Below, one piece after another: positions 33,876-45,120 of a stretch of DNA of 64,000 bases (its first letter is position 1; the number at the start of each line of letters is the position of its first letter). Source of the DNA: Fragilaria crotonensis (Eukaryota; Bacillariophyta; Fragilariophyceae; Fragilariales; Fragilariaceae); assembly GCA_022925895.1 (NCBI GenBank), contig JAKSYS010000183.1, positions 1 through 64,000 on the forward strand, read 5' to 3'. The notes below the pieces were generated by a model that was not told where the DNA came from, made no database searches, and saw nothing but the letters and a program-made list of their open reading frames with translations. Made by a program: the position numbers and the translations under genes.

Positions 33876-34340
33876 AGTTGCGATGGCGCGCCTGTCGCAT
33901 ATGATTCTTTGGAAAATAAACATTCGGGATTTTGTGGGCATAGAAATTAGGATTAAAATGTAGTATTCTATCATACAGTATACGTAGAAATACCGGTTAT
34001 AGTCCTTCGAGTCCGCAGTAGGCAAGAAAGGTCTCAATGATGGCATCTTCGTTTCAATCGTCGGCGATTCGGTTCCTTTTGTTTGAGGGTTACGGAAGTT
34101 TAGGAGTGTTGTTCATGCGATGCAAAATCGAAAACGAGGAGCTGTATCAACCAAAGATCCTGCATTTGATACGGCCACTACAAGAAAGGATGATCTTACA
34201 CAATTTTCAACAGTTGAAGGTTGGGATTGGTGGTCATGGTCGATGGTGGCGTTACAACTCGTGCGGAACACTCGCACTCTGAATCCCGATTCCGACTTGG
34301 AGGTATGCGAAGCACTAAACCTCAACGTCAGACTATTGGC
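33876..34340. repeat. Cluster spacer repeat after F3b
   Basis: This region matches 55714-56175 with over 95 percent identity, and parts recur at 37090-37300 and 40550-40740. It is continued at 34727-35000 after the solo LTR. Short frames run through it on both strands, but their conservation only reflects the duplication. No gene is supported. Confidence 0.6.
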
Positions 34341-34345
34341 CACGT

Positions 34346-34721
34346 TGTTGGAAGATCTAACTTTACAGCTATCATAGATCGAAACAGTCTGATTCCAGTG
34401 ACCGCGTCTCGGACAACAGTATCGGTACCGGTAACAGTACCACACTAGGACTTGACGCCAACGAGAATCCTCACCCGACGAGCGTATCTTGGGCTGACGT
34501 GGTAAAAGGAAGACGTGGCACCAAGATACTTGGAAACCTACCTTATAGTGTAAAAGAGAAAGGATTGCAGGAGATCATTCTCTCGAAGTAATCCAGTTGA
34601 TTAACGATTTGATTTGATTGATCTCGTCGTCTAGTCTTCAGTAATCTAGACTAACCCGATACCCCTCGATACGCACTGGGTTCAGGGCCCATAGTGCTTC
34701 GGGAGCATCTACTTTATAACA
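34346..34721 (+). mobile_element. Solo LTR of a Copia element related to Copia-B
   Basis: A 376 bp block starts TGTTGG and ends AACA, flanked by CACGT at 34341-34345 and 34722-34726. The empty site is seen in the paralogous spacer at about 37289 (GGCCACGTATGCC). Inside, a plus-strand frame encodes SWADVVKGRRGTKILGN and ends at a TAA near 34590. It resembles the LTR-encoded end of Copia-B pol (TWADIVKMPPRETKQNV). It formed by recombination between the LTRs of a full element. Confidence 0.82.
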
Positions 34722-34726
34722 CACGT

Positions 34727-35324
34727 ATGTATGCCCCGCCTACACGGCTAGACGTGGTCCCGGGGGGCTTTTCAATAGCATCGGGGTAAACATTGTGAGT
34801 TTACAGTTTGTCTTCGGAAGTTGGGAGTTGAATCTCCACGATGTTCTGTGCTGTCACATCAGCGAAACTTCGAACGAGTTATCATACCGACTTGGTACCT
34901 GGTATCGCGTTCGTTCCTTGTTGGTTGGCATCCATCAAATGCAACGAATGTGAAGCGTCAATTTTCAATTCAAGCTCGTTCTTCGGGTTTGACGACGCGA
35001 CCCTGTTGCTCGAAACACCCATGCACTCTCTGATTCACAACGCCAAATGTTGTCCCAACAAACAAAAGAGAACGTACAGTACTGGAGTACAATGGCTCCC
35101 AATGCATACCGGCCTGGCGTAAAATGCTTGACATGGTCAAAGGGGCTTGTCAAAAATATGATATTGATGGATGATCCGAAGCAGCATCCCTTGCCCGCAT
35201 TGCTGTCGTCCGAGGTGTCATAATGATCCTCCGCTCACTAAACCACGGTTGAGATGCCGCTGTTTCGAAACAATATACAGTACGGTGGAGAACCAAATAT
35301 AGATGGGTGTTAATTATCCTGTTA
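34727..35324. repeat. Cluster spacer between the solo LTR and P3
   Basis: Spacer sequence is shared with 37310-37560, 40730-41090 and 56200-56440, with the common core GTGAGTTTACAGTTYGKCTT. A block at 35155-35230 (TGATGGATGATCCGAA) also occurs after SSP3 at about 38900. No gene is seen. By comparison with other units an SSP gene may have been lost here. Confidence 0.5.
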
Positions 35325-36833
35325 TTAGAAGGAGGGGGGAGGGGAGGGGGACGAAGTCCCAGATTTGCACCATGGAAGCCAAATCAAAGCCAACACAATG
35401 AGGACTGGCAGAATGTTGTTTAACATGTTGTACAACACATCGTACAACCTGTACAACACTTTGCCCACTTTGCCCACTATGCCCACTATGCCCACTATGC
35501 CCACGTTGTCCGCGTCGTCCACGTTGTCCGCTGAGTATGCTCGTGGCGTGGCGTCCCTGGTGAGATGGAATGTCTTATCGTACACTGCGATAATCGAGTC
35601 GTGGAACCTGGCATGCGTAGAAAGCGAGTACTCCTCCTCCACAACAATAGAAACATACTTCTTCTTCACACCGTCGTCAAGCTGTAGAATGAATTCAAAT
35701 GCCAACGCATTCAGCACCATGTTGAGGGGATCTGGTGTCACGAAAACAATGAAGAGATTGATGCCGTACATGAAAAGTTCATACGGTGTATTCATAACGC
35801 CGTCCAGGAATAGGGCCACACGGAGCCAGCGGAAGGTTTGAGTTGAACCATATCGTTCGCGTTTCTTGCTTTTCAACGAAAACGTTATTCTGACGAGGTA
35901 AATGCATCCGATGGCAATTGCAACGAGCAGTTGTATAACGTCGGCGCTCATCGGGCACCCATTCGGTAGTTTGTAAGTGTCTTTAGCGTACAGAAGTAGA
36001 ACAATCGGAAGCATCACCTGTGCGATAAGGACCAGGAGGAGAAGGATTCGCACCCAAACTGTCTTCAACCAATTCTTCTTGTTGTGCATGAAGAAGATAG
36101 TCAACATTCCGATGTCCGACTGATTCTTCATGAATTTCTGCCACTTCTTTGATCGGACGGCATCCTCAGCGGTAAGTGATGCAAGCCAAGCCAACTTAGC
36201 ATCGGTGACTCCTGTGTCGGCTGCTTCATCGACCGCGTTGGCAGCGACATTGACCGGTACTTCATTGACCGCTGATGCAAAGGCCGTTCCTGCATCGGCT
36301 AGGGTACCGGGATGAGTACCTGATGCAGCGACAGCTGTAGTCTCATATGCGTCAGCGGAAGGATGAGCCAATTGTGCTGCAAATTCATCTGCTTCAGCAG
36401 CAGCTTTAGCCGCTCGTGCTGCAGCCTTATCGCATTCGTCAGCTTCGTTCGATGCGGCATCGAAAGCGTCTTTGGCGGCGGCAAGTAATGCCTTGGAACT
36501 GTCATCGGGCGCATTGCCATGGATAGCAGTGACATTGGCTTCGGCTGCCGCTAGCACTGCCTTTGCGTGAACGACGCGTTCATAGGCAGCAGAGGCTTTG
36601 TTGGTAGCGGCAGTGGCATCTTCATGGGCTTTAATGGCAGCGTTCAATGCAGCAATGAAATCATCATCCTGACCATCAACTTGTAGATCATCGTTTTCGA
36701 AACCAGGAGCTTGGGAATCAGCATCTGCGCCATCATGAGCTTCGGGATCAGCGCCTACGCGACCAGCGGCTTCGAGATCAAGGGCCTCGTCATCTTCAGC
36801 ATCAATTTGGATTGGAGGGTTGACACCGCCCAT
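35325..36833 (-). CDS. P3: intact family P membrane protein
   Basis: An uninterrupted 502-residue frame starts MGGVNPPIQIDAEDDEALD. Residues 1-60 are acidic with about four degenerate repeats. Residues 60-225 are Ala-rich helices. KKWQKFMKNQSDIGMLT spans 229-245. Membrane segments lie at about 260-282, 298-321, 351-368 and 472-489. The most conserved stretch is AFEFILQLDD at about 378-387, after the third segment, followed by the YVSI...YDKTFHLTRDATP region. A 9 bp repeat encodes VGIVGIVGIVGKVGKV at about 444-459. It ends WCKSGTSSPSPPPSF. The 3' end contains long G runs on the plus strand (35332-35350). No known family is recognised. The topology suggests a polytopic protein with a large acidic N-terminal domain. 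Confidence 0.85.
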   Translation of the reverse strand: MGGVNPPIQIDAEDDEALDLEAAGRVGADPEAHDGADADSQAPGFENDDLQVDGQDDDFIAALNAAIKAHEDATAATNKASAAYERVVHAKAVLAAAEANVTAIHGNAPDDSSKALLAAAKDAFDAASNEADECDKAAARAAKAAAEADEFAAQLAHPSADAYETTAVAASGTHPGTLADAGTAFASAVNEVPVNVAANAVDEAADTGVTDAKLAWLASLTAEDAVRSKKWQKFMKNQSDIGMLTIFFMHNKKNWLKTVWVRILLLLVLIAQVMLPIVLLLYAKDTYKLPNGCPMSADVIQLLVAIAIGCIYLVRITFSLKSKKRERYGSTQTFRWLRVALFLDGVMNTPYELFMYGINLFIVFVTPDPLNMVLNALAFEFILQLDDGVKKKYVSIVVEEEYSLSTHARFHDSIIAVYDKTFHLTRDATPRAYSADNVDDADNVGIVGIVGIVGKVGKVLYRLYDVLYNMLNNILPVLIVLALIWLPWCKSGTSSPSPPPSF

Positions 36834-38130
36834 GTTCTTATAGCTTCCGATTCAATTCCACGGTACTTTTTGATGTTTATGTCGCTGAAATATGTCCTCG
36901 GCATTTCGCGTTTGAAAGACCACTTACAAAGTGCTTTCAACCGATGATTGATAGTATGATGTAAAGAGTGTATTTTTGCATCGTCAGATTTAAGCCTGCT
37001 GCGATAAGAGTGTTTGGCTTCCGATTTCAAAACCGTTCCGTCAAGTCTGGAGTCTGGAGTAGTTGTCTTCTCATCCTGCATACCCTTCGTGCATGTGATA
37101 CTGGCACTACAAGAAAAGGAGATCTTTGAGACCTTGTTACGTAATCGTCAACAAGTGAAGGTTCGGATTGGAGGTCAAGGACGATGTTCACGTTTAACAT
37201 TGTTGGTCGTGTGGAACACTAGCGCTCTGAATCCCGATTCCGAATGGAAGGCACGCGAAGCACTAAAAACCGCAATGTCAGACTATCGGCCACGTATGCC
37301 CTGCCTGAATGGCTTGGCGTGGTCTCAAGGGCATTTCCAATTGCATCGGGGTAAACAATGTGAGTTTACAGTTCGGCTTCTGAAGTTGGGAGTTGCATCA
37401 CCGCAATATGTTCTGGGCTCACATCAGCCAAACTTCGCACGATTTATCATACCGACTTTTGGTATGCATACTTGGTATGACTTTCGTTTCTTGTTGGTGG
37501 GCATCCTTCAAGTGTAACGAATGCGAAGCTTCGCATTTCAGTTCGGACTTCGGACCAAGCTTGAAGACATGGTCGAAGGGGGTTATCAAAAATATGCATT
37601 TTAGAATATTTAGATATGACGTACAGTACTACAATTATGTTCTGTATAGTGTGTACCAGGTACTGTATGATCCAAAACGGCATCCAGAACAATGCATGCC
37701 GTTTTGCTGTCCACTGTGGTGTTTGTCTAGTGCACACCTATTCATAGTAGCTGCATCCAACGGTGCGAGTTTTACAGTTCGCAGCCACCTTGCTCAGGCT
37801 CCTGTTCTTCAAACAACAATGGTTGAACGATGGGAAACGTTGAACCACGACTGCAGCTGCATTCGTTTCAAATGACTCCACAATTTCGTCTGACAACTTT
37901 GTCATACACAAAGCAATGCTTAATGTATCATGGCTTCCTCCCTGGGTCAACGGTGTTCCTCGCATTCCCCTCGCATTCCTTCAGTACACCGTCAATTGTT
38001 CCAAAACAGATTTGCAATATACTACCAGTAGGAGTACATACAAGCGGGTGCTTATGTTGAACTGTTGAACCTTGGAACCACTTCTGCAATCGCACCTTGA
38101 CCTCCTCTATTCCGAACCAGCAAGATGTAA
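36834..38130. repeat. Spacer between P3 and SSP3 with partial cluster repeats
   Basis: Segments of the P/F3 spacer (36900-37060) and of the post-F3 spacer (37075-37560) are present, but F3 itself is missing, so a deletion probably removed it. From about 38055 the sequence matches the 220 bp upstream region of the other SSP genes. Between 37570 and 38050 I see no gene. Confidence 0.5.
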
Positions 38131-38346
38131 TCAACATGCCTGGCCGCCTTTTAAAAGTCACTTTGTATTTCTTTCCTCGGCGGTGGACTTCAAGTGTAAC
38201 ATAGACACGAGTCCACTAATCTGGTACTCGGAGTACTTGAGTCGCTTCACCTCAACTAGTGTTGAAGTTGTAAAGTGTGCAGTACCATCACAATCAAAAT
38301 CATCATCGCCTGCATACTTCTTCGCACTTCAAGAACACCAACCAAG

Positions 38347-38754
38347 ATGAGGATGAGGTTGATTCTACTAGCCATTCTTCTCGCAAACGCTGACGGCCAA
38401 AGCAATAATGTATGCTTCGTATGTGGCGAGGGTAAAGTCGTCACGATCCCAAACGCCGTCGTTGAGATTCCGGGCCAACCCAGTGTTCCGTGTCAAGTCC
38501 TGTCGATCGCTGGTCTTAACGGATCGTTTCCGCCCGACCAGTGTGCTCTTCTTCCAGGGATGGTGGGAAATCTTTTTGGTTGCGCACCAGTGTCCGCATC
38601 ACCAACCACAAGGGCACCGTACCATGCTGGAAAAGGGAAAGGAAAAGGCAATTCGTCACCAGCTGAAAAGGTACCCAGCACCACGACACCAACTACTACA
38701 GTTACGAAGACGCCTACCACCGCACAATACAACGGAAAAGGAAAAGGGAAATGA
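38347..38754 (+). CDS. SSP3: secreted Cys-rich protein with Lys-Gly tail, intact
   Basis: The 135-residue protein starts MRMRLILLAILLANADGQ, a signal peptide with likely cleavage after residue 18. An upstream in-frame Met exists, but the signal peptide fixes this start and agrees with the paralogues. Cysteines at 23, 26, 49, 66 and 79 match SSP2, but Cys77 is Phe here, leaving an odd number. The second half is Thr/Pro/Ser-rich with two GKGKGK clusters, one near residue 95 and one at the C-terminus before TGA. It is probably extracellular and perhaps wall-associated; Lys clusters recall silica-associated diatom peptides, which is only an analogy. It is convergent with P4. Confidence 0.85.
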   Translation: MRMRLILLAILLANADGQSNNVCFVCGEGKVVTIPNAVVEIPGQPSVPCQVLSIAGLNGSFPPDQCALLPGMVGNLFGCAPVSASPTTRAPYHAGKGKGKGNSSPAEKVPSTTTPTTTVTKTPTTAQYNGKGKGK

Positions 38755-39138
38755 GCATGCTGTATTCGTGCTGACTTGGAGATTTGCCGTTTCATGAGAG
38801 CGAGGGATTCCTGTGGTCAAGGGAAATCCAGGAAGGAGATCACATTGTGCTACGTTGAACCTAAATACATACTTATAGGTTGGCTTATCAAAACGGAACC
38901 TGATGGATGATCCGAAACGGCTTCCCGTGCCCGCCTTGCTTGTGTCCTCCGAGGTGTCATCCCGTATCCCCGCCCGCACCAAAGCCATGTTGAGAAGCTG
39001 CTGTTACACATACTTTTATGCTATAGTAACCCACTCTGCTTGGAAAGCTGTTGCGCGTTGATTCGCAACAAATGATCCTGCTATTAGGGAGGAGGGAAGT
39101 TACACAAATGGGCGCACATTTAGAGTTCTCAAATTTCT

Positions 39139-40284
39139 TCATGATTTTGATAGGTTCCCAGGTTTGCACCATGGAAGGTAAATCACGACATAGAGTTGCG
39201 TGGTAAGCCTTACAATATAGCCAAAAGCGAGGCTCAACACGCTGCCCGTTAAGAATTCTGGCCTCCTGGCTTCGCTGGTTAGCTCAAATGTCGCATCGTA
39301 CACTTGGATAATCGTGTCGTGGTACTTGGCATGAATAGAAATGTACTTTTCTTTCACAACGTCGTCTAACTGTAGGATGAACTCAAATGCCAAAGCATTC
39401 AACACCATGCCAAGGGGATCCGCCGTGAAGAAAACAATCAAAAGATTAGTGATGTAAACGAACCCTTCGTAGTACGTGTTCATGCCTTTGTCCAGGAAAA
39501 GTGCCAGATCGCGCCACACAGAATCACGAGCGATCCTTTTCATTTCGACTGAGGGTTCGCAGCTCTTGCTAAAATAACTAAAAACAATTCGGGTCTGGTA
39601 GATGCATCCGATGGCAAATGCGACAACCCTTGGTAGTGCGTCGGCGCTATTCGGGCAGGAACTCGTCCCGTCGAAAAGGTATGGAGTATTCACAAGTAAA
39701 AGAATTGGAAACATCACCTGTGCGAGAAGGAGAAGGAAGAGAAGACTAATCATCCAGTAGCTGAGTAGATCCCGCGGATACGCCTCATTGTGCATGAACA
39801 TGATAGTGAACATCCCGATGTCGGACCGAGACTTCATGAATTGCTGCCATTCCTCTGATTTAGCAGCTGTTACTGGTGCAACCCTAGCATCATAATCAGA
39901 ATAAGAGGCTGCGGCAGCGGCATCTGCTGCAACGACTGCTACAGCATAAGCGTCCGCTGCTAGGGCAGCGGTAGTGCAATCTGTTGCAGCGGTCGCGCAT
40001 TGGTCAGCAACGTCGGACCAAGTTTTGAAAACGAATGCACAGACAAAAGCCTTGGCCAAGGCATCGGCCTTGTCATCGGCGTTGGCGTTGGCCTTGGCCT
40101 TGACAACGGCTTCCGCTTCGTCTAGCACTGCTTGTGCACGGACGGCGCGTGCACGGGCAGCAGAGGCTCGGTCAGCAGCAGCCGCGGATGCGATATGGGC
40201 ATCCAAGGCAATGTTAAAGGCAGCAATGCAAGGGTCTCCCTAAGCATCAGCATCAAATTCGATTGGAGAGTCTACACCGGCCAT
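39139..40284 (-). pseudogene. P4: family P membrane protein with early in-frame stop
   Basis: ATG at 40284 gives MAGVDSPIEFDADA followed by an in-frame TAG at 40240-40242. The frame then stays open for 355 codons from about 40206, but without an ATG near the family start. The body is intact: an Ala-rich region without acidic repeats, EEWQQFMKSRSDIGMFTIMF, three to four membrane segments (LLFLLLLAQVMFPILLLVNT; FAIGCIYQTRIVFSYFS), AFEFILQLDDVVKEKYISI, and the end WCKPGNLSKS. Either the stop inactivates the gene, or an internal start or intron bypasses it. It is convergent with SSP3. Confidence 0.7.
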
Positions 40285-41211
40285 GTTAGATTGCGCCTGA
40301 CTTGATTCCACGCTACTTTTCCACAGTGTCCTCTCACAACTCTCCGTATGTAACACCACTTTAGAAGTGCTTTGAACCGATAATCGTATCTTGTACTACT
40401 TGTACTCCGGAATGCTCCCAGTATCAGATGCTCGACACGAAATTGCTGCGTTAAGAAGCCTCCAGTTTCACAACCGTGTCTTGAATATGTTTTTTATGTG
40501 AAGGCGAACGAGAAGTTGCATCAACAAAGATCCTGCATACTCTTCGTGCACTTGATACAGTCACTTCAAGAAAAGGAGAATCTTACAGATCTTGTTGCAT
40601 AATCTCCAACGAGTGAAGGTTCGGATTTGAGGTCAAGGTCGATGTTCGCTCTGACGTTGTTGGTCGTTTGGAACACACACTCGCACTGAATCTCCACTCC
40701 GAACTGAAAAAGGGCACGCGACACGGCATTATCTCGGGGGCTTTTCACTTACATCGTAGTGAACAATGTGAGTTTACTGTTCGGCTTCTGAAGTTGGGAG
40801 TTGAATCACCGTAATGTTCTGGCCTCACATCAGCCAAACGTCGCACGATTTATCATACCAGGTACCGATTTGGTCCTGTATGCCTGGTACAATCGTATCG
40901 CGTTCGTTCCTTGTTATTATTTGGCATCCACCATCAGCTGCAACGAATGCGAATGCGAATGCGAATGCGAATGCGAAGCTTCGCATTTCAGTTCACGCAT
41001 GGCTCTTCAGGTTCAAGGAGCTGGTCATCATGGCCCGGCTTTGACGGCGGAACACGTGGTCAAAGGGGCTTATCAAAATGCACTGATTGTTGTCCTCCGA
41101 GGTGTGTCATGCCGACCCCCCGGCCCCCGCCCACCAAACTATGTATGATATGCATACATGTGTATGATACAGGATGAGAAAAGCCACTCTTTCGCGACAA
41201 CATACAGCACT
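40285..41211. repeat. Spacer after P4 with cluster repeats
   Basis: Partial cluster spacer sequence (40470-40900), then a hexanucleotide array (GAATGC)5 at about 40943-40973 ending in AAGCTT. No gene is seen. The region ends at the TTA where the row of Harbinger-type elements begins. Confidence 0.6.
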
Positions 41212-41214
41212 TTA

Positions 41215-41992
41215 GGCCGGTGCTTACAGCAAACGAAACGTCCCGCAAAACAGAACGCCGCGTCTATTCCGGGGAAAAATGGTCCTTACAGCCCCCAAAA
41301 CTGCCCCCGAATGGCGCGCGCGTTTCGGGAATCCGGGTAATTTTGATCGAAACCACAGAACGCCGCGGGCGTTCTGTGTGAAAGCCGGGTTCGCACGAAA
41401 CGCAACAACCGAGTTTGTGTATGAAGTGCTACGTAATTAGAACTCGGACTAAATGGGACCAGACATGGGACGGTGTGGTACTACAGTATGCTGTGCCAAT
41501 GGAGTACAATGCGAGTTGCGGTGCGCGGGCAGGCGGCTATTCTTGTCTTCGGAACTCATCTGATTGTCACCGATAACCGCATCCGATAGATAAGCTCGTC
41601 GTTTGATCCGAGACGGCGAATCGTAGCATCCGAACGAAACGAGCGCCTGCCTTTCTTTCACGAGCCGCGGCATGTCTGTCGAGTGCTTCTTGCGGTTTTT
41701 TGGCCCATTTGCTCATGGCGGCAAATTTGTTCGACGAACGAAGTGACAAGCGACAAACGAGACGACTGATACACATGATACCTTTAGTACATTTTTAACG
41801 CAACTACATTCAACGCCTGATTTCTTTTACACTTATTCATGTCAGTATAGTATACATAAAATGCTCTCCGATTCTGCGGTTTTGTGGTTATTTCTAGGGA
41901 GTACGCCTGTAAGGACCATATTTCACGTTTTCACGGAACAGTACGTGACGTCCGTTCTGCTGAAAACGTTTCGTTCGCTGCAAGCACCGGCC
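41215..41992. mobile_element. TTA-flanked MITE A (PIF/Harbinger-like)
   Basis: Inverted termini start GGCCGGTGCTT, then CAGCRAACGAAACG, flanked by TTA at 41212-41214 and 41993-41995. The terminus resembles that of the element at 31377 (GGCCGATGCTTAC). The 778 bp interior has inverted GC-rich words (AGAACGCCGCG) and no transposase. The right-hand TTA is shared with the next element. Confidence 0.85.
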
Positions 41993-42108
41993 TTAGGCCC
42001 GTTCCAATCGCTGCAGATTCAGCCGCAAAATCAGCCGCAGATTGCATTCGTATGAGTCAAACTTTTCTGCGGCTGATTTTTCAGAGCTGCGGCTGAATAA
42101 CCTCCAGG

Positions 42109-42468
42109 CAGGCTGTGTTATTTGGGGAAAGTTCCCCAAAACACCAAAATAACTTATTTCGGGACATTTTTGAAACTTATTTTGGGAACTTTAATTGGGA
42201 ACATTACAGTACACAGTACAGTGAGAGTCCTACGTGATTCCTACGTGGATCGTCACTACATCGATGATATCATACAGTAAAACAGTAATTCAGTACTACT
42301 TTGACCGAGTCGCCAGTACGACGCCAGTCCAAAAAAGATTCGGGCGATGGCCAGTTGATCTCTACTGAATCCTACGTATTCTACACGGTTTAAATCGGGA
42401 ACTTTTAAAATGTTTAATTGGGAACAAATTCCCAAAATAAGAAAAAGTTCCCAAAATAACACAGCCTG
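42109..42468. mobile_element. hAT-type MITE inside the Harbinger element
   Basis: The 360 bp element has inverted termini CAGGCTGTGTTATTT(T/G)GGG and the 8 bp duplication CCTCCAGG at 42101-42108 and 42469-42476. An 8 bp duplication with CAGG ends is the hAT pattern. The interior is filled with (G)GGAAC/GTTCCC words and has no coding. Confidence 0.85.
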
Positions 42469-42628
42469 CCTCCAGGCAATCCTTGGGAGGTTTTTCAGCC
42501 GCAATTCAGCCGCAGAATTTTAGGTGTTCTCAAATCAGCCGCAGAATTTTAGGTGTTCTCAAATCAGCCACAGAATTTAAGGTGCACAACAATCTTGGAT
42601 TTGCTGTCCCATACCACACCAACAAGCA

Positions 42629-43290
42629 ATGAGTGGCGGCAGCAGCATGTTGTCATCCTCCCTGCTGGAAGAATTGGATGACTTGGATTTGTGCATTCTT
42701 CTCCTTCTACTACATACACTGGAGGGTGATTTAATTGTTCTCAGAGCAAATCTCATCGCAGCAAGGGAACGGATTAGAAGGGAAGACTTCACGGAGAAGC
42801 GTGCGAAGCCCAATGTTGCGATGCGACAATCTTTTGATCAAATCATTCAAGTGCTGTCACCCATTCATTTTCGCAGAATGTTTAGGATGAATCGATGATC
42901 TTTTGACAGACTTTGTGAATGCATCATCGCCAAGGTTGGAGAGACTACATTTAAGTCGCAAGAGTGGCTGCTTTCCCATGAAGCTACGAGAACGTCAACG
43001 TACCACGCGACCAATGCCCTGAGAGGTATTCTATCAGGGGAAGTTAAAATTGCAATTATGCTACGCCTTATGGCTGGAGCCAGTTATCTTGATGTCCTGC
43101 TCACATACGGTATCTCAACTGCTTCTGTGTATTTGGTGTTCCACGAAGCACTTGCCTGGATACCCTCGACGTTTCAATTTTCTTTCGTGAAATGGATTGT
43201 TTCTAAAGACGAAGCCGCTCTGAACAGTGTTGCAGAAGGATTCTTGTCAGCAAGTGGTGGGGTTTCAGGAAGTGCATTGGTGCTTTAGAT
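42629..43290 (+). pseudogene. Harbinger transposase, N-terminal part
   Basis: ATG at 42629 opens MSGGSSMLSSSLLEELDDLD. An in-frame TGA occurs at 42896-42898. The same frame then continues with RLCECIIAKVGETTF and the helical region VKIAIMLRLMAGASYLDVLL, typical of DDE_Tnp_4 proteins. A 1 bp shift near 43255 changes frame to FRKCIGALDGVAI, carrying the first catalytic Asp in ALDG. There the LINE is inserted. The rest is at 45124-45835. Confidence 0.8.
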
Positions 43291-43305
43291 GGCGTCGCCA
43301 TTATA

Positions 43306-45108
43306 TACTAAACTCTTCTATACATGTTTATAACCGGCGATCTATTTCTAGGTCGATTCATTTCATGTTGCTAGCCTCAAAGGGCGGGCGAATTGGTTAG
43401 GGACAGAACAAGATAAAGTTGCAATAGCAGAGCTATACGACAGCAGACAGGATGAAAACATGGCGAAAGCGAACGCGTGCGCATAGTGGACACACGGAGG
43501 AGGAAAAGAAGCGATGTTCAGAGAATTCGCAGCAGTAGAGTAGAATCAGGATGACGAGGAGGGAAAGAAGCCCGTGATAGGAAGTTGGAGCTGTAACAGC
43601 GGGTCCGCGGAGCGGAGAGCAGACGCCAAGGAAGGCACGGACAAAGAGATGGGAGGATCCGCACCAAGAGGAGGGGAAGCATAGGGAAAATAAGTCGATA
43701 AAAGTTGTTGGCGCGTCCCGGTTGCAGAGGAGTGGGAGGTGGCAAGGCGCGCAAGACGAAGCCATCGTTTGCGTTGTCGGGGGGGCTGACGGAGTCTGTC
43801 TTCCAGGGGTAGAGTAAAATAACTCTGTAGTATTGGCGAGAATGTTGACTTCAGGGAGTAGAGTTGGGAGATGGCGTGATTTAGTGAAGCATGGACAATG
43901 GCAAGACTATCGGAGCCGACTTCATGAAGCACTGCATTCCTCCTTTTCCAGATGGCCAGAGAGTAGTCTTGAACAGCCAGAATCACATCAGACAGTGAGG
44001 GTTCGGTGCGTTTTCGACTATTAGTCTATTAGTCGAGACTTGCACTGGCGACGAGGCAGCGGCAGAACCCCATTCTAGGCTAACAAAGCCACGGGAGAAG
44101 TTTAACCAACCGATTGCATGTTGTCGATACAGTGCGCGGTCAGCATAAAAAGGAGCGCTGGGACGATCAGCTTCTGTTGGTGCGAGGAGGCTCGACGATA
44201 CCGCAAAGGATGCAGGATTGAGAGTCCAGTCTCGAATGGCTCGAAGGAGAGTAGAGCCGCGTTCGCCATAGTCCGCAAGAACCTTGCGTAGGGGAATCAT
44301 GGCATAATACCGAAATGCAAGAGCACGAGGTTCGACACATGTGAGCATATGTAGAAAGTCCTCCGCTTCTGCGCAGTAGGGGCATTGACGCGCAATCTCC
44401 AAATTGGACCCGCCGCTTCCAAATTTCGCACGCTGAGATCCGAGGTTAAGCCAATTGTGAACCAGCTTCGAGCGGGTGACGGGGTTTACAAGGGCAGGGC
44501 GTCGAGCACCCTGCATGAAGGAGTCCCATGCAATGGATTCCCAGATTTGATTGGTCCATTTGTACTTGGCTTGCAGAAATGCACGGTGGCGAGCCAAACA
44601 GATGGACTCACGGAGGCGAGCAATGTAATGCGACGAGATGACTTGCCCAGAGTATCGGACAGCAACAGAGAGTGTTCGAGGGATAAGAGGAATGGAAAGA
44701 GTGCGCTGTGCAGCATTGCCTGATTGTTGTTTCAGCTGATCAGTAGCCATCGTATCGCACAGAACGTTTAGCTGTGCGGGAAACGGCAGGTCGTCAAAGG
44801 CCGTGGAGTCATCCTGGTGGTTGGGAACATGAGTAAGGCGAAAATGCTTCAAAACGTAGTGAGCGGAGCTCATTGTAGACAGAAGATCGGCGTGGTTGGG
44901 AAAGCGTCGTATGGGAATCAGATCGCGAAGCAGCTTGACGTTGCTGATGGCGCTGGTGCTGTCAACATACAGACGAAAGTTACATTGAATGTCCACCTGG
45001 TGGTAGGTGGCGAATTCGTTGACATAAAGAGTGAGAGATGCAATCGCAGCAGCTTCGCTGCGAAGCGAGCTCTGGCACCGATGCCATCCGTCAACAGGAC
45101 CAGAGTTC
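43306..45108 (-). mobile_element. 5'-truncated LINE inserted in the transposase gene
   Basis: The 1,803 bp insert is flanked by a 15 bp duplication GGCGTCGCCATTATA (43291-43305 and 45109-45123). It has no LTR and no inverted repeats and is oriented on the minus strand. It keeps only the C-terminal part of a non-LTR retrotransposon. The long variable duplication and 5' truncation are typical of target-primed reverse transcription. No poly(A) tail is visible at the 3' end (43306). Confidence 0.85.
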
Positions 45109-45120
45109 GGCGTCGCCATT
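43546..45120 (-). pseudogene. LINE C-terminal region: RNase H and zinc motif
   Basis: A 387-residue frame begins, by chance of insertion, at an ATG within the target duplication (MATP). It contains an RNase H domain: Glu in SEAAAIASL, Asp in LYVDSTSAISN, HVPNHQDD, and Asp in LNVLCDTMAT. The first catalytic Asp lies upstream and is lost. A CPYCAEAEDFLHMLTC zinc-binding motif follows. After a shift near 43985 the frame continues DYSLAIWKRRNAVLHEVGSD to 43546, a C-terminal pattern that I associate with diatom LINEs. No reverse transcriptase remains. Confidence 0.8.

Noticed and set aside
34037-34448. Short genes in the spacer after F3 (frames such as 34037-34282 and 55875-56120)
   Set aside because: The frames are conserved between units only because the DNA is nearly identical. 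They differ by indels in other spacer copies, and there is no start, splice or domain evidence.
35330-35352. G-run (possible G-quadruplex) at the P3 3' end as a regulatory element
   Set aside because: It simply encodes the Ser/Pro tail SPSPPPS on the minus strand; only three clear runs and no conservation in other P genes.
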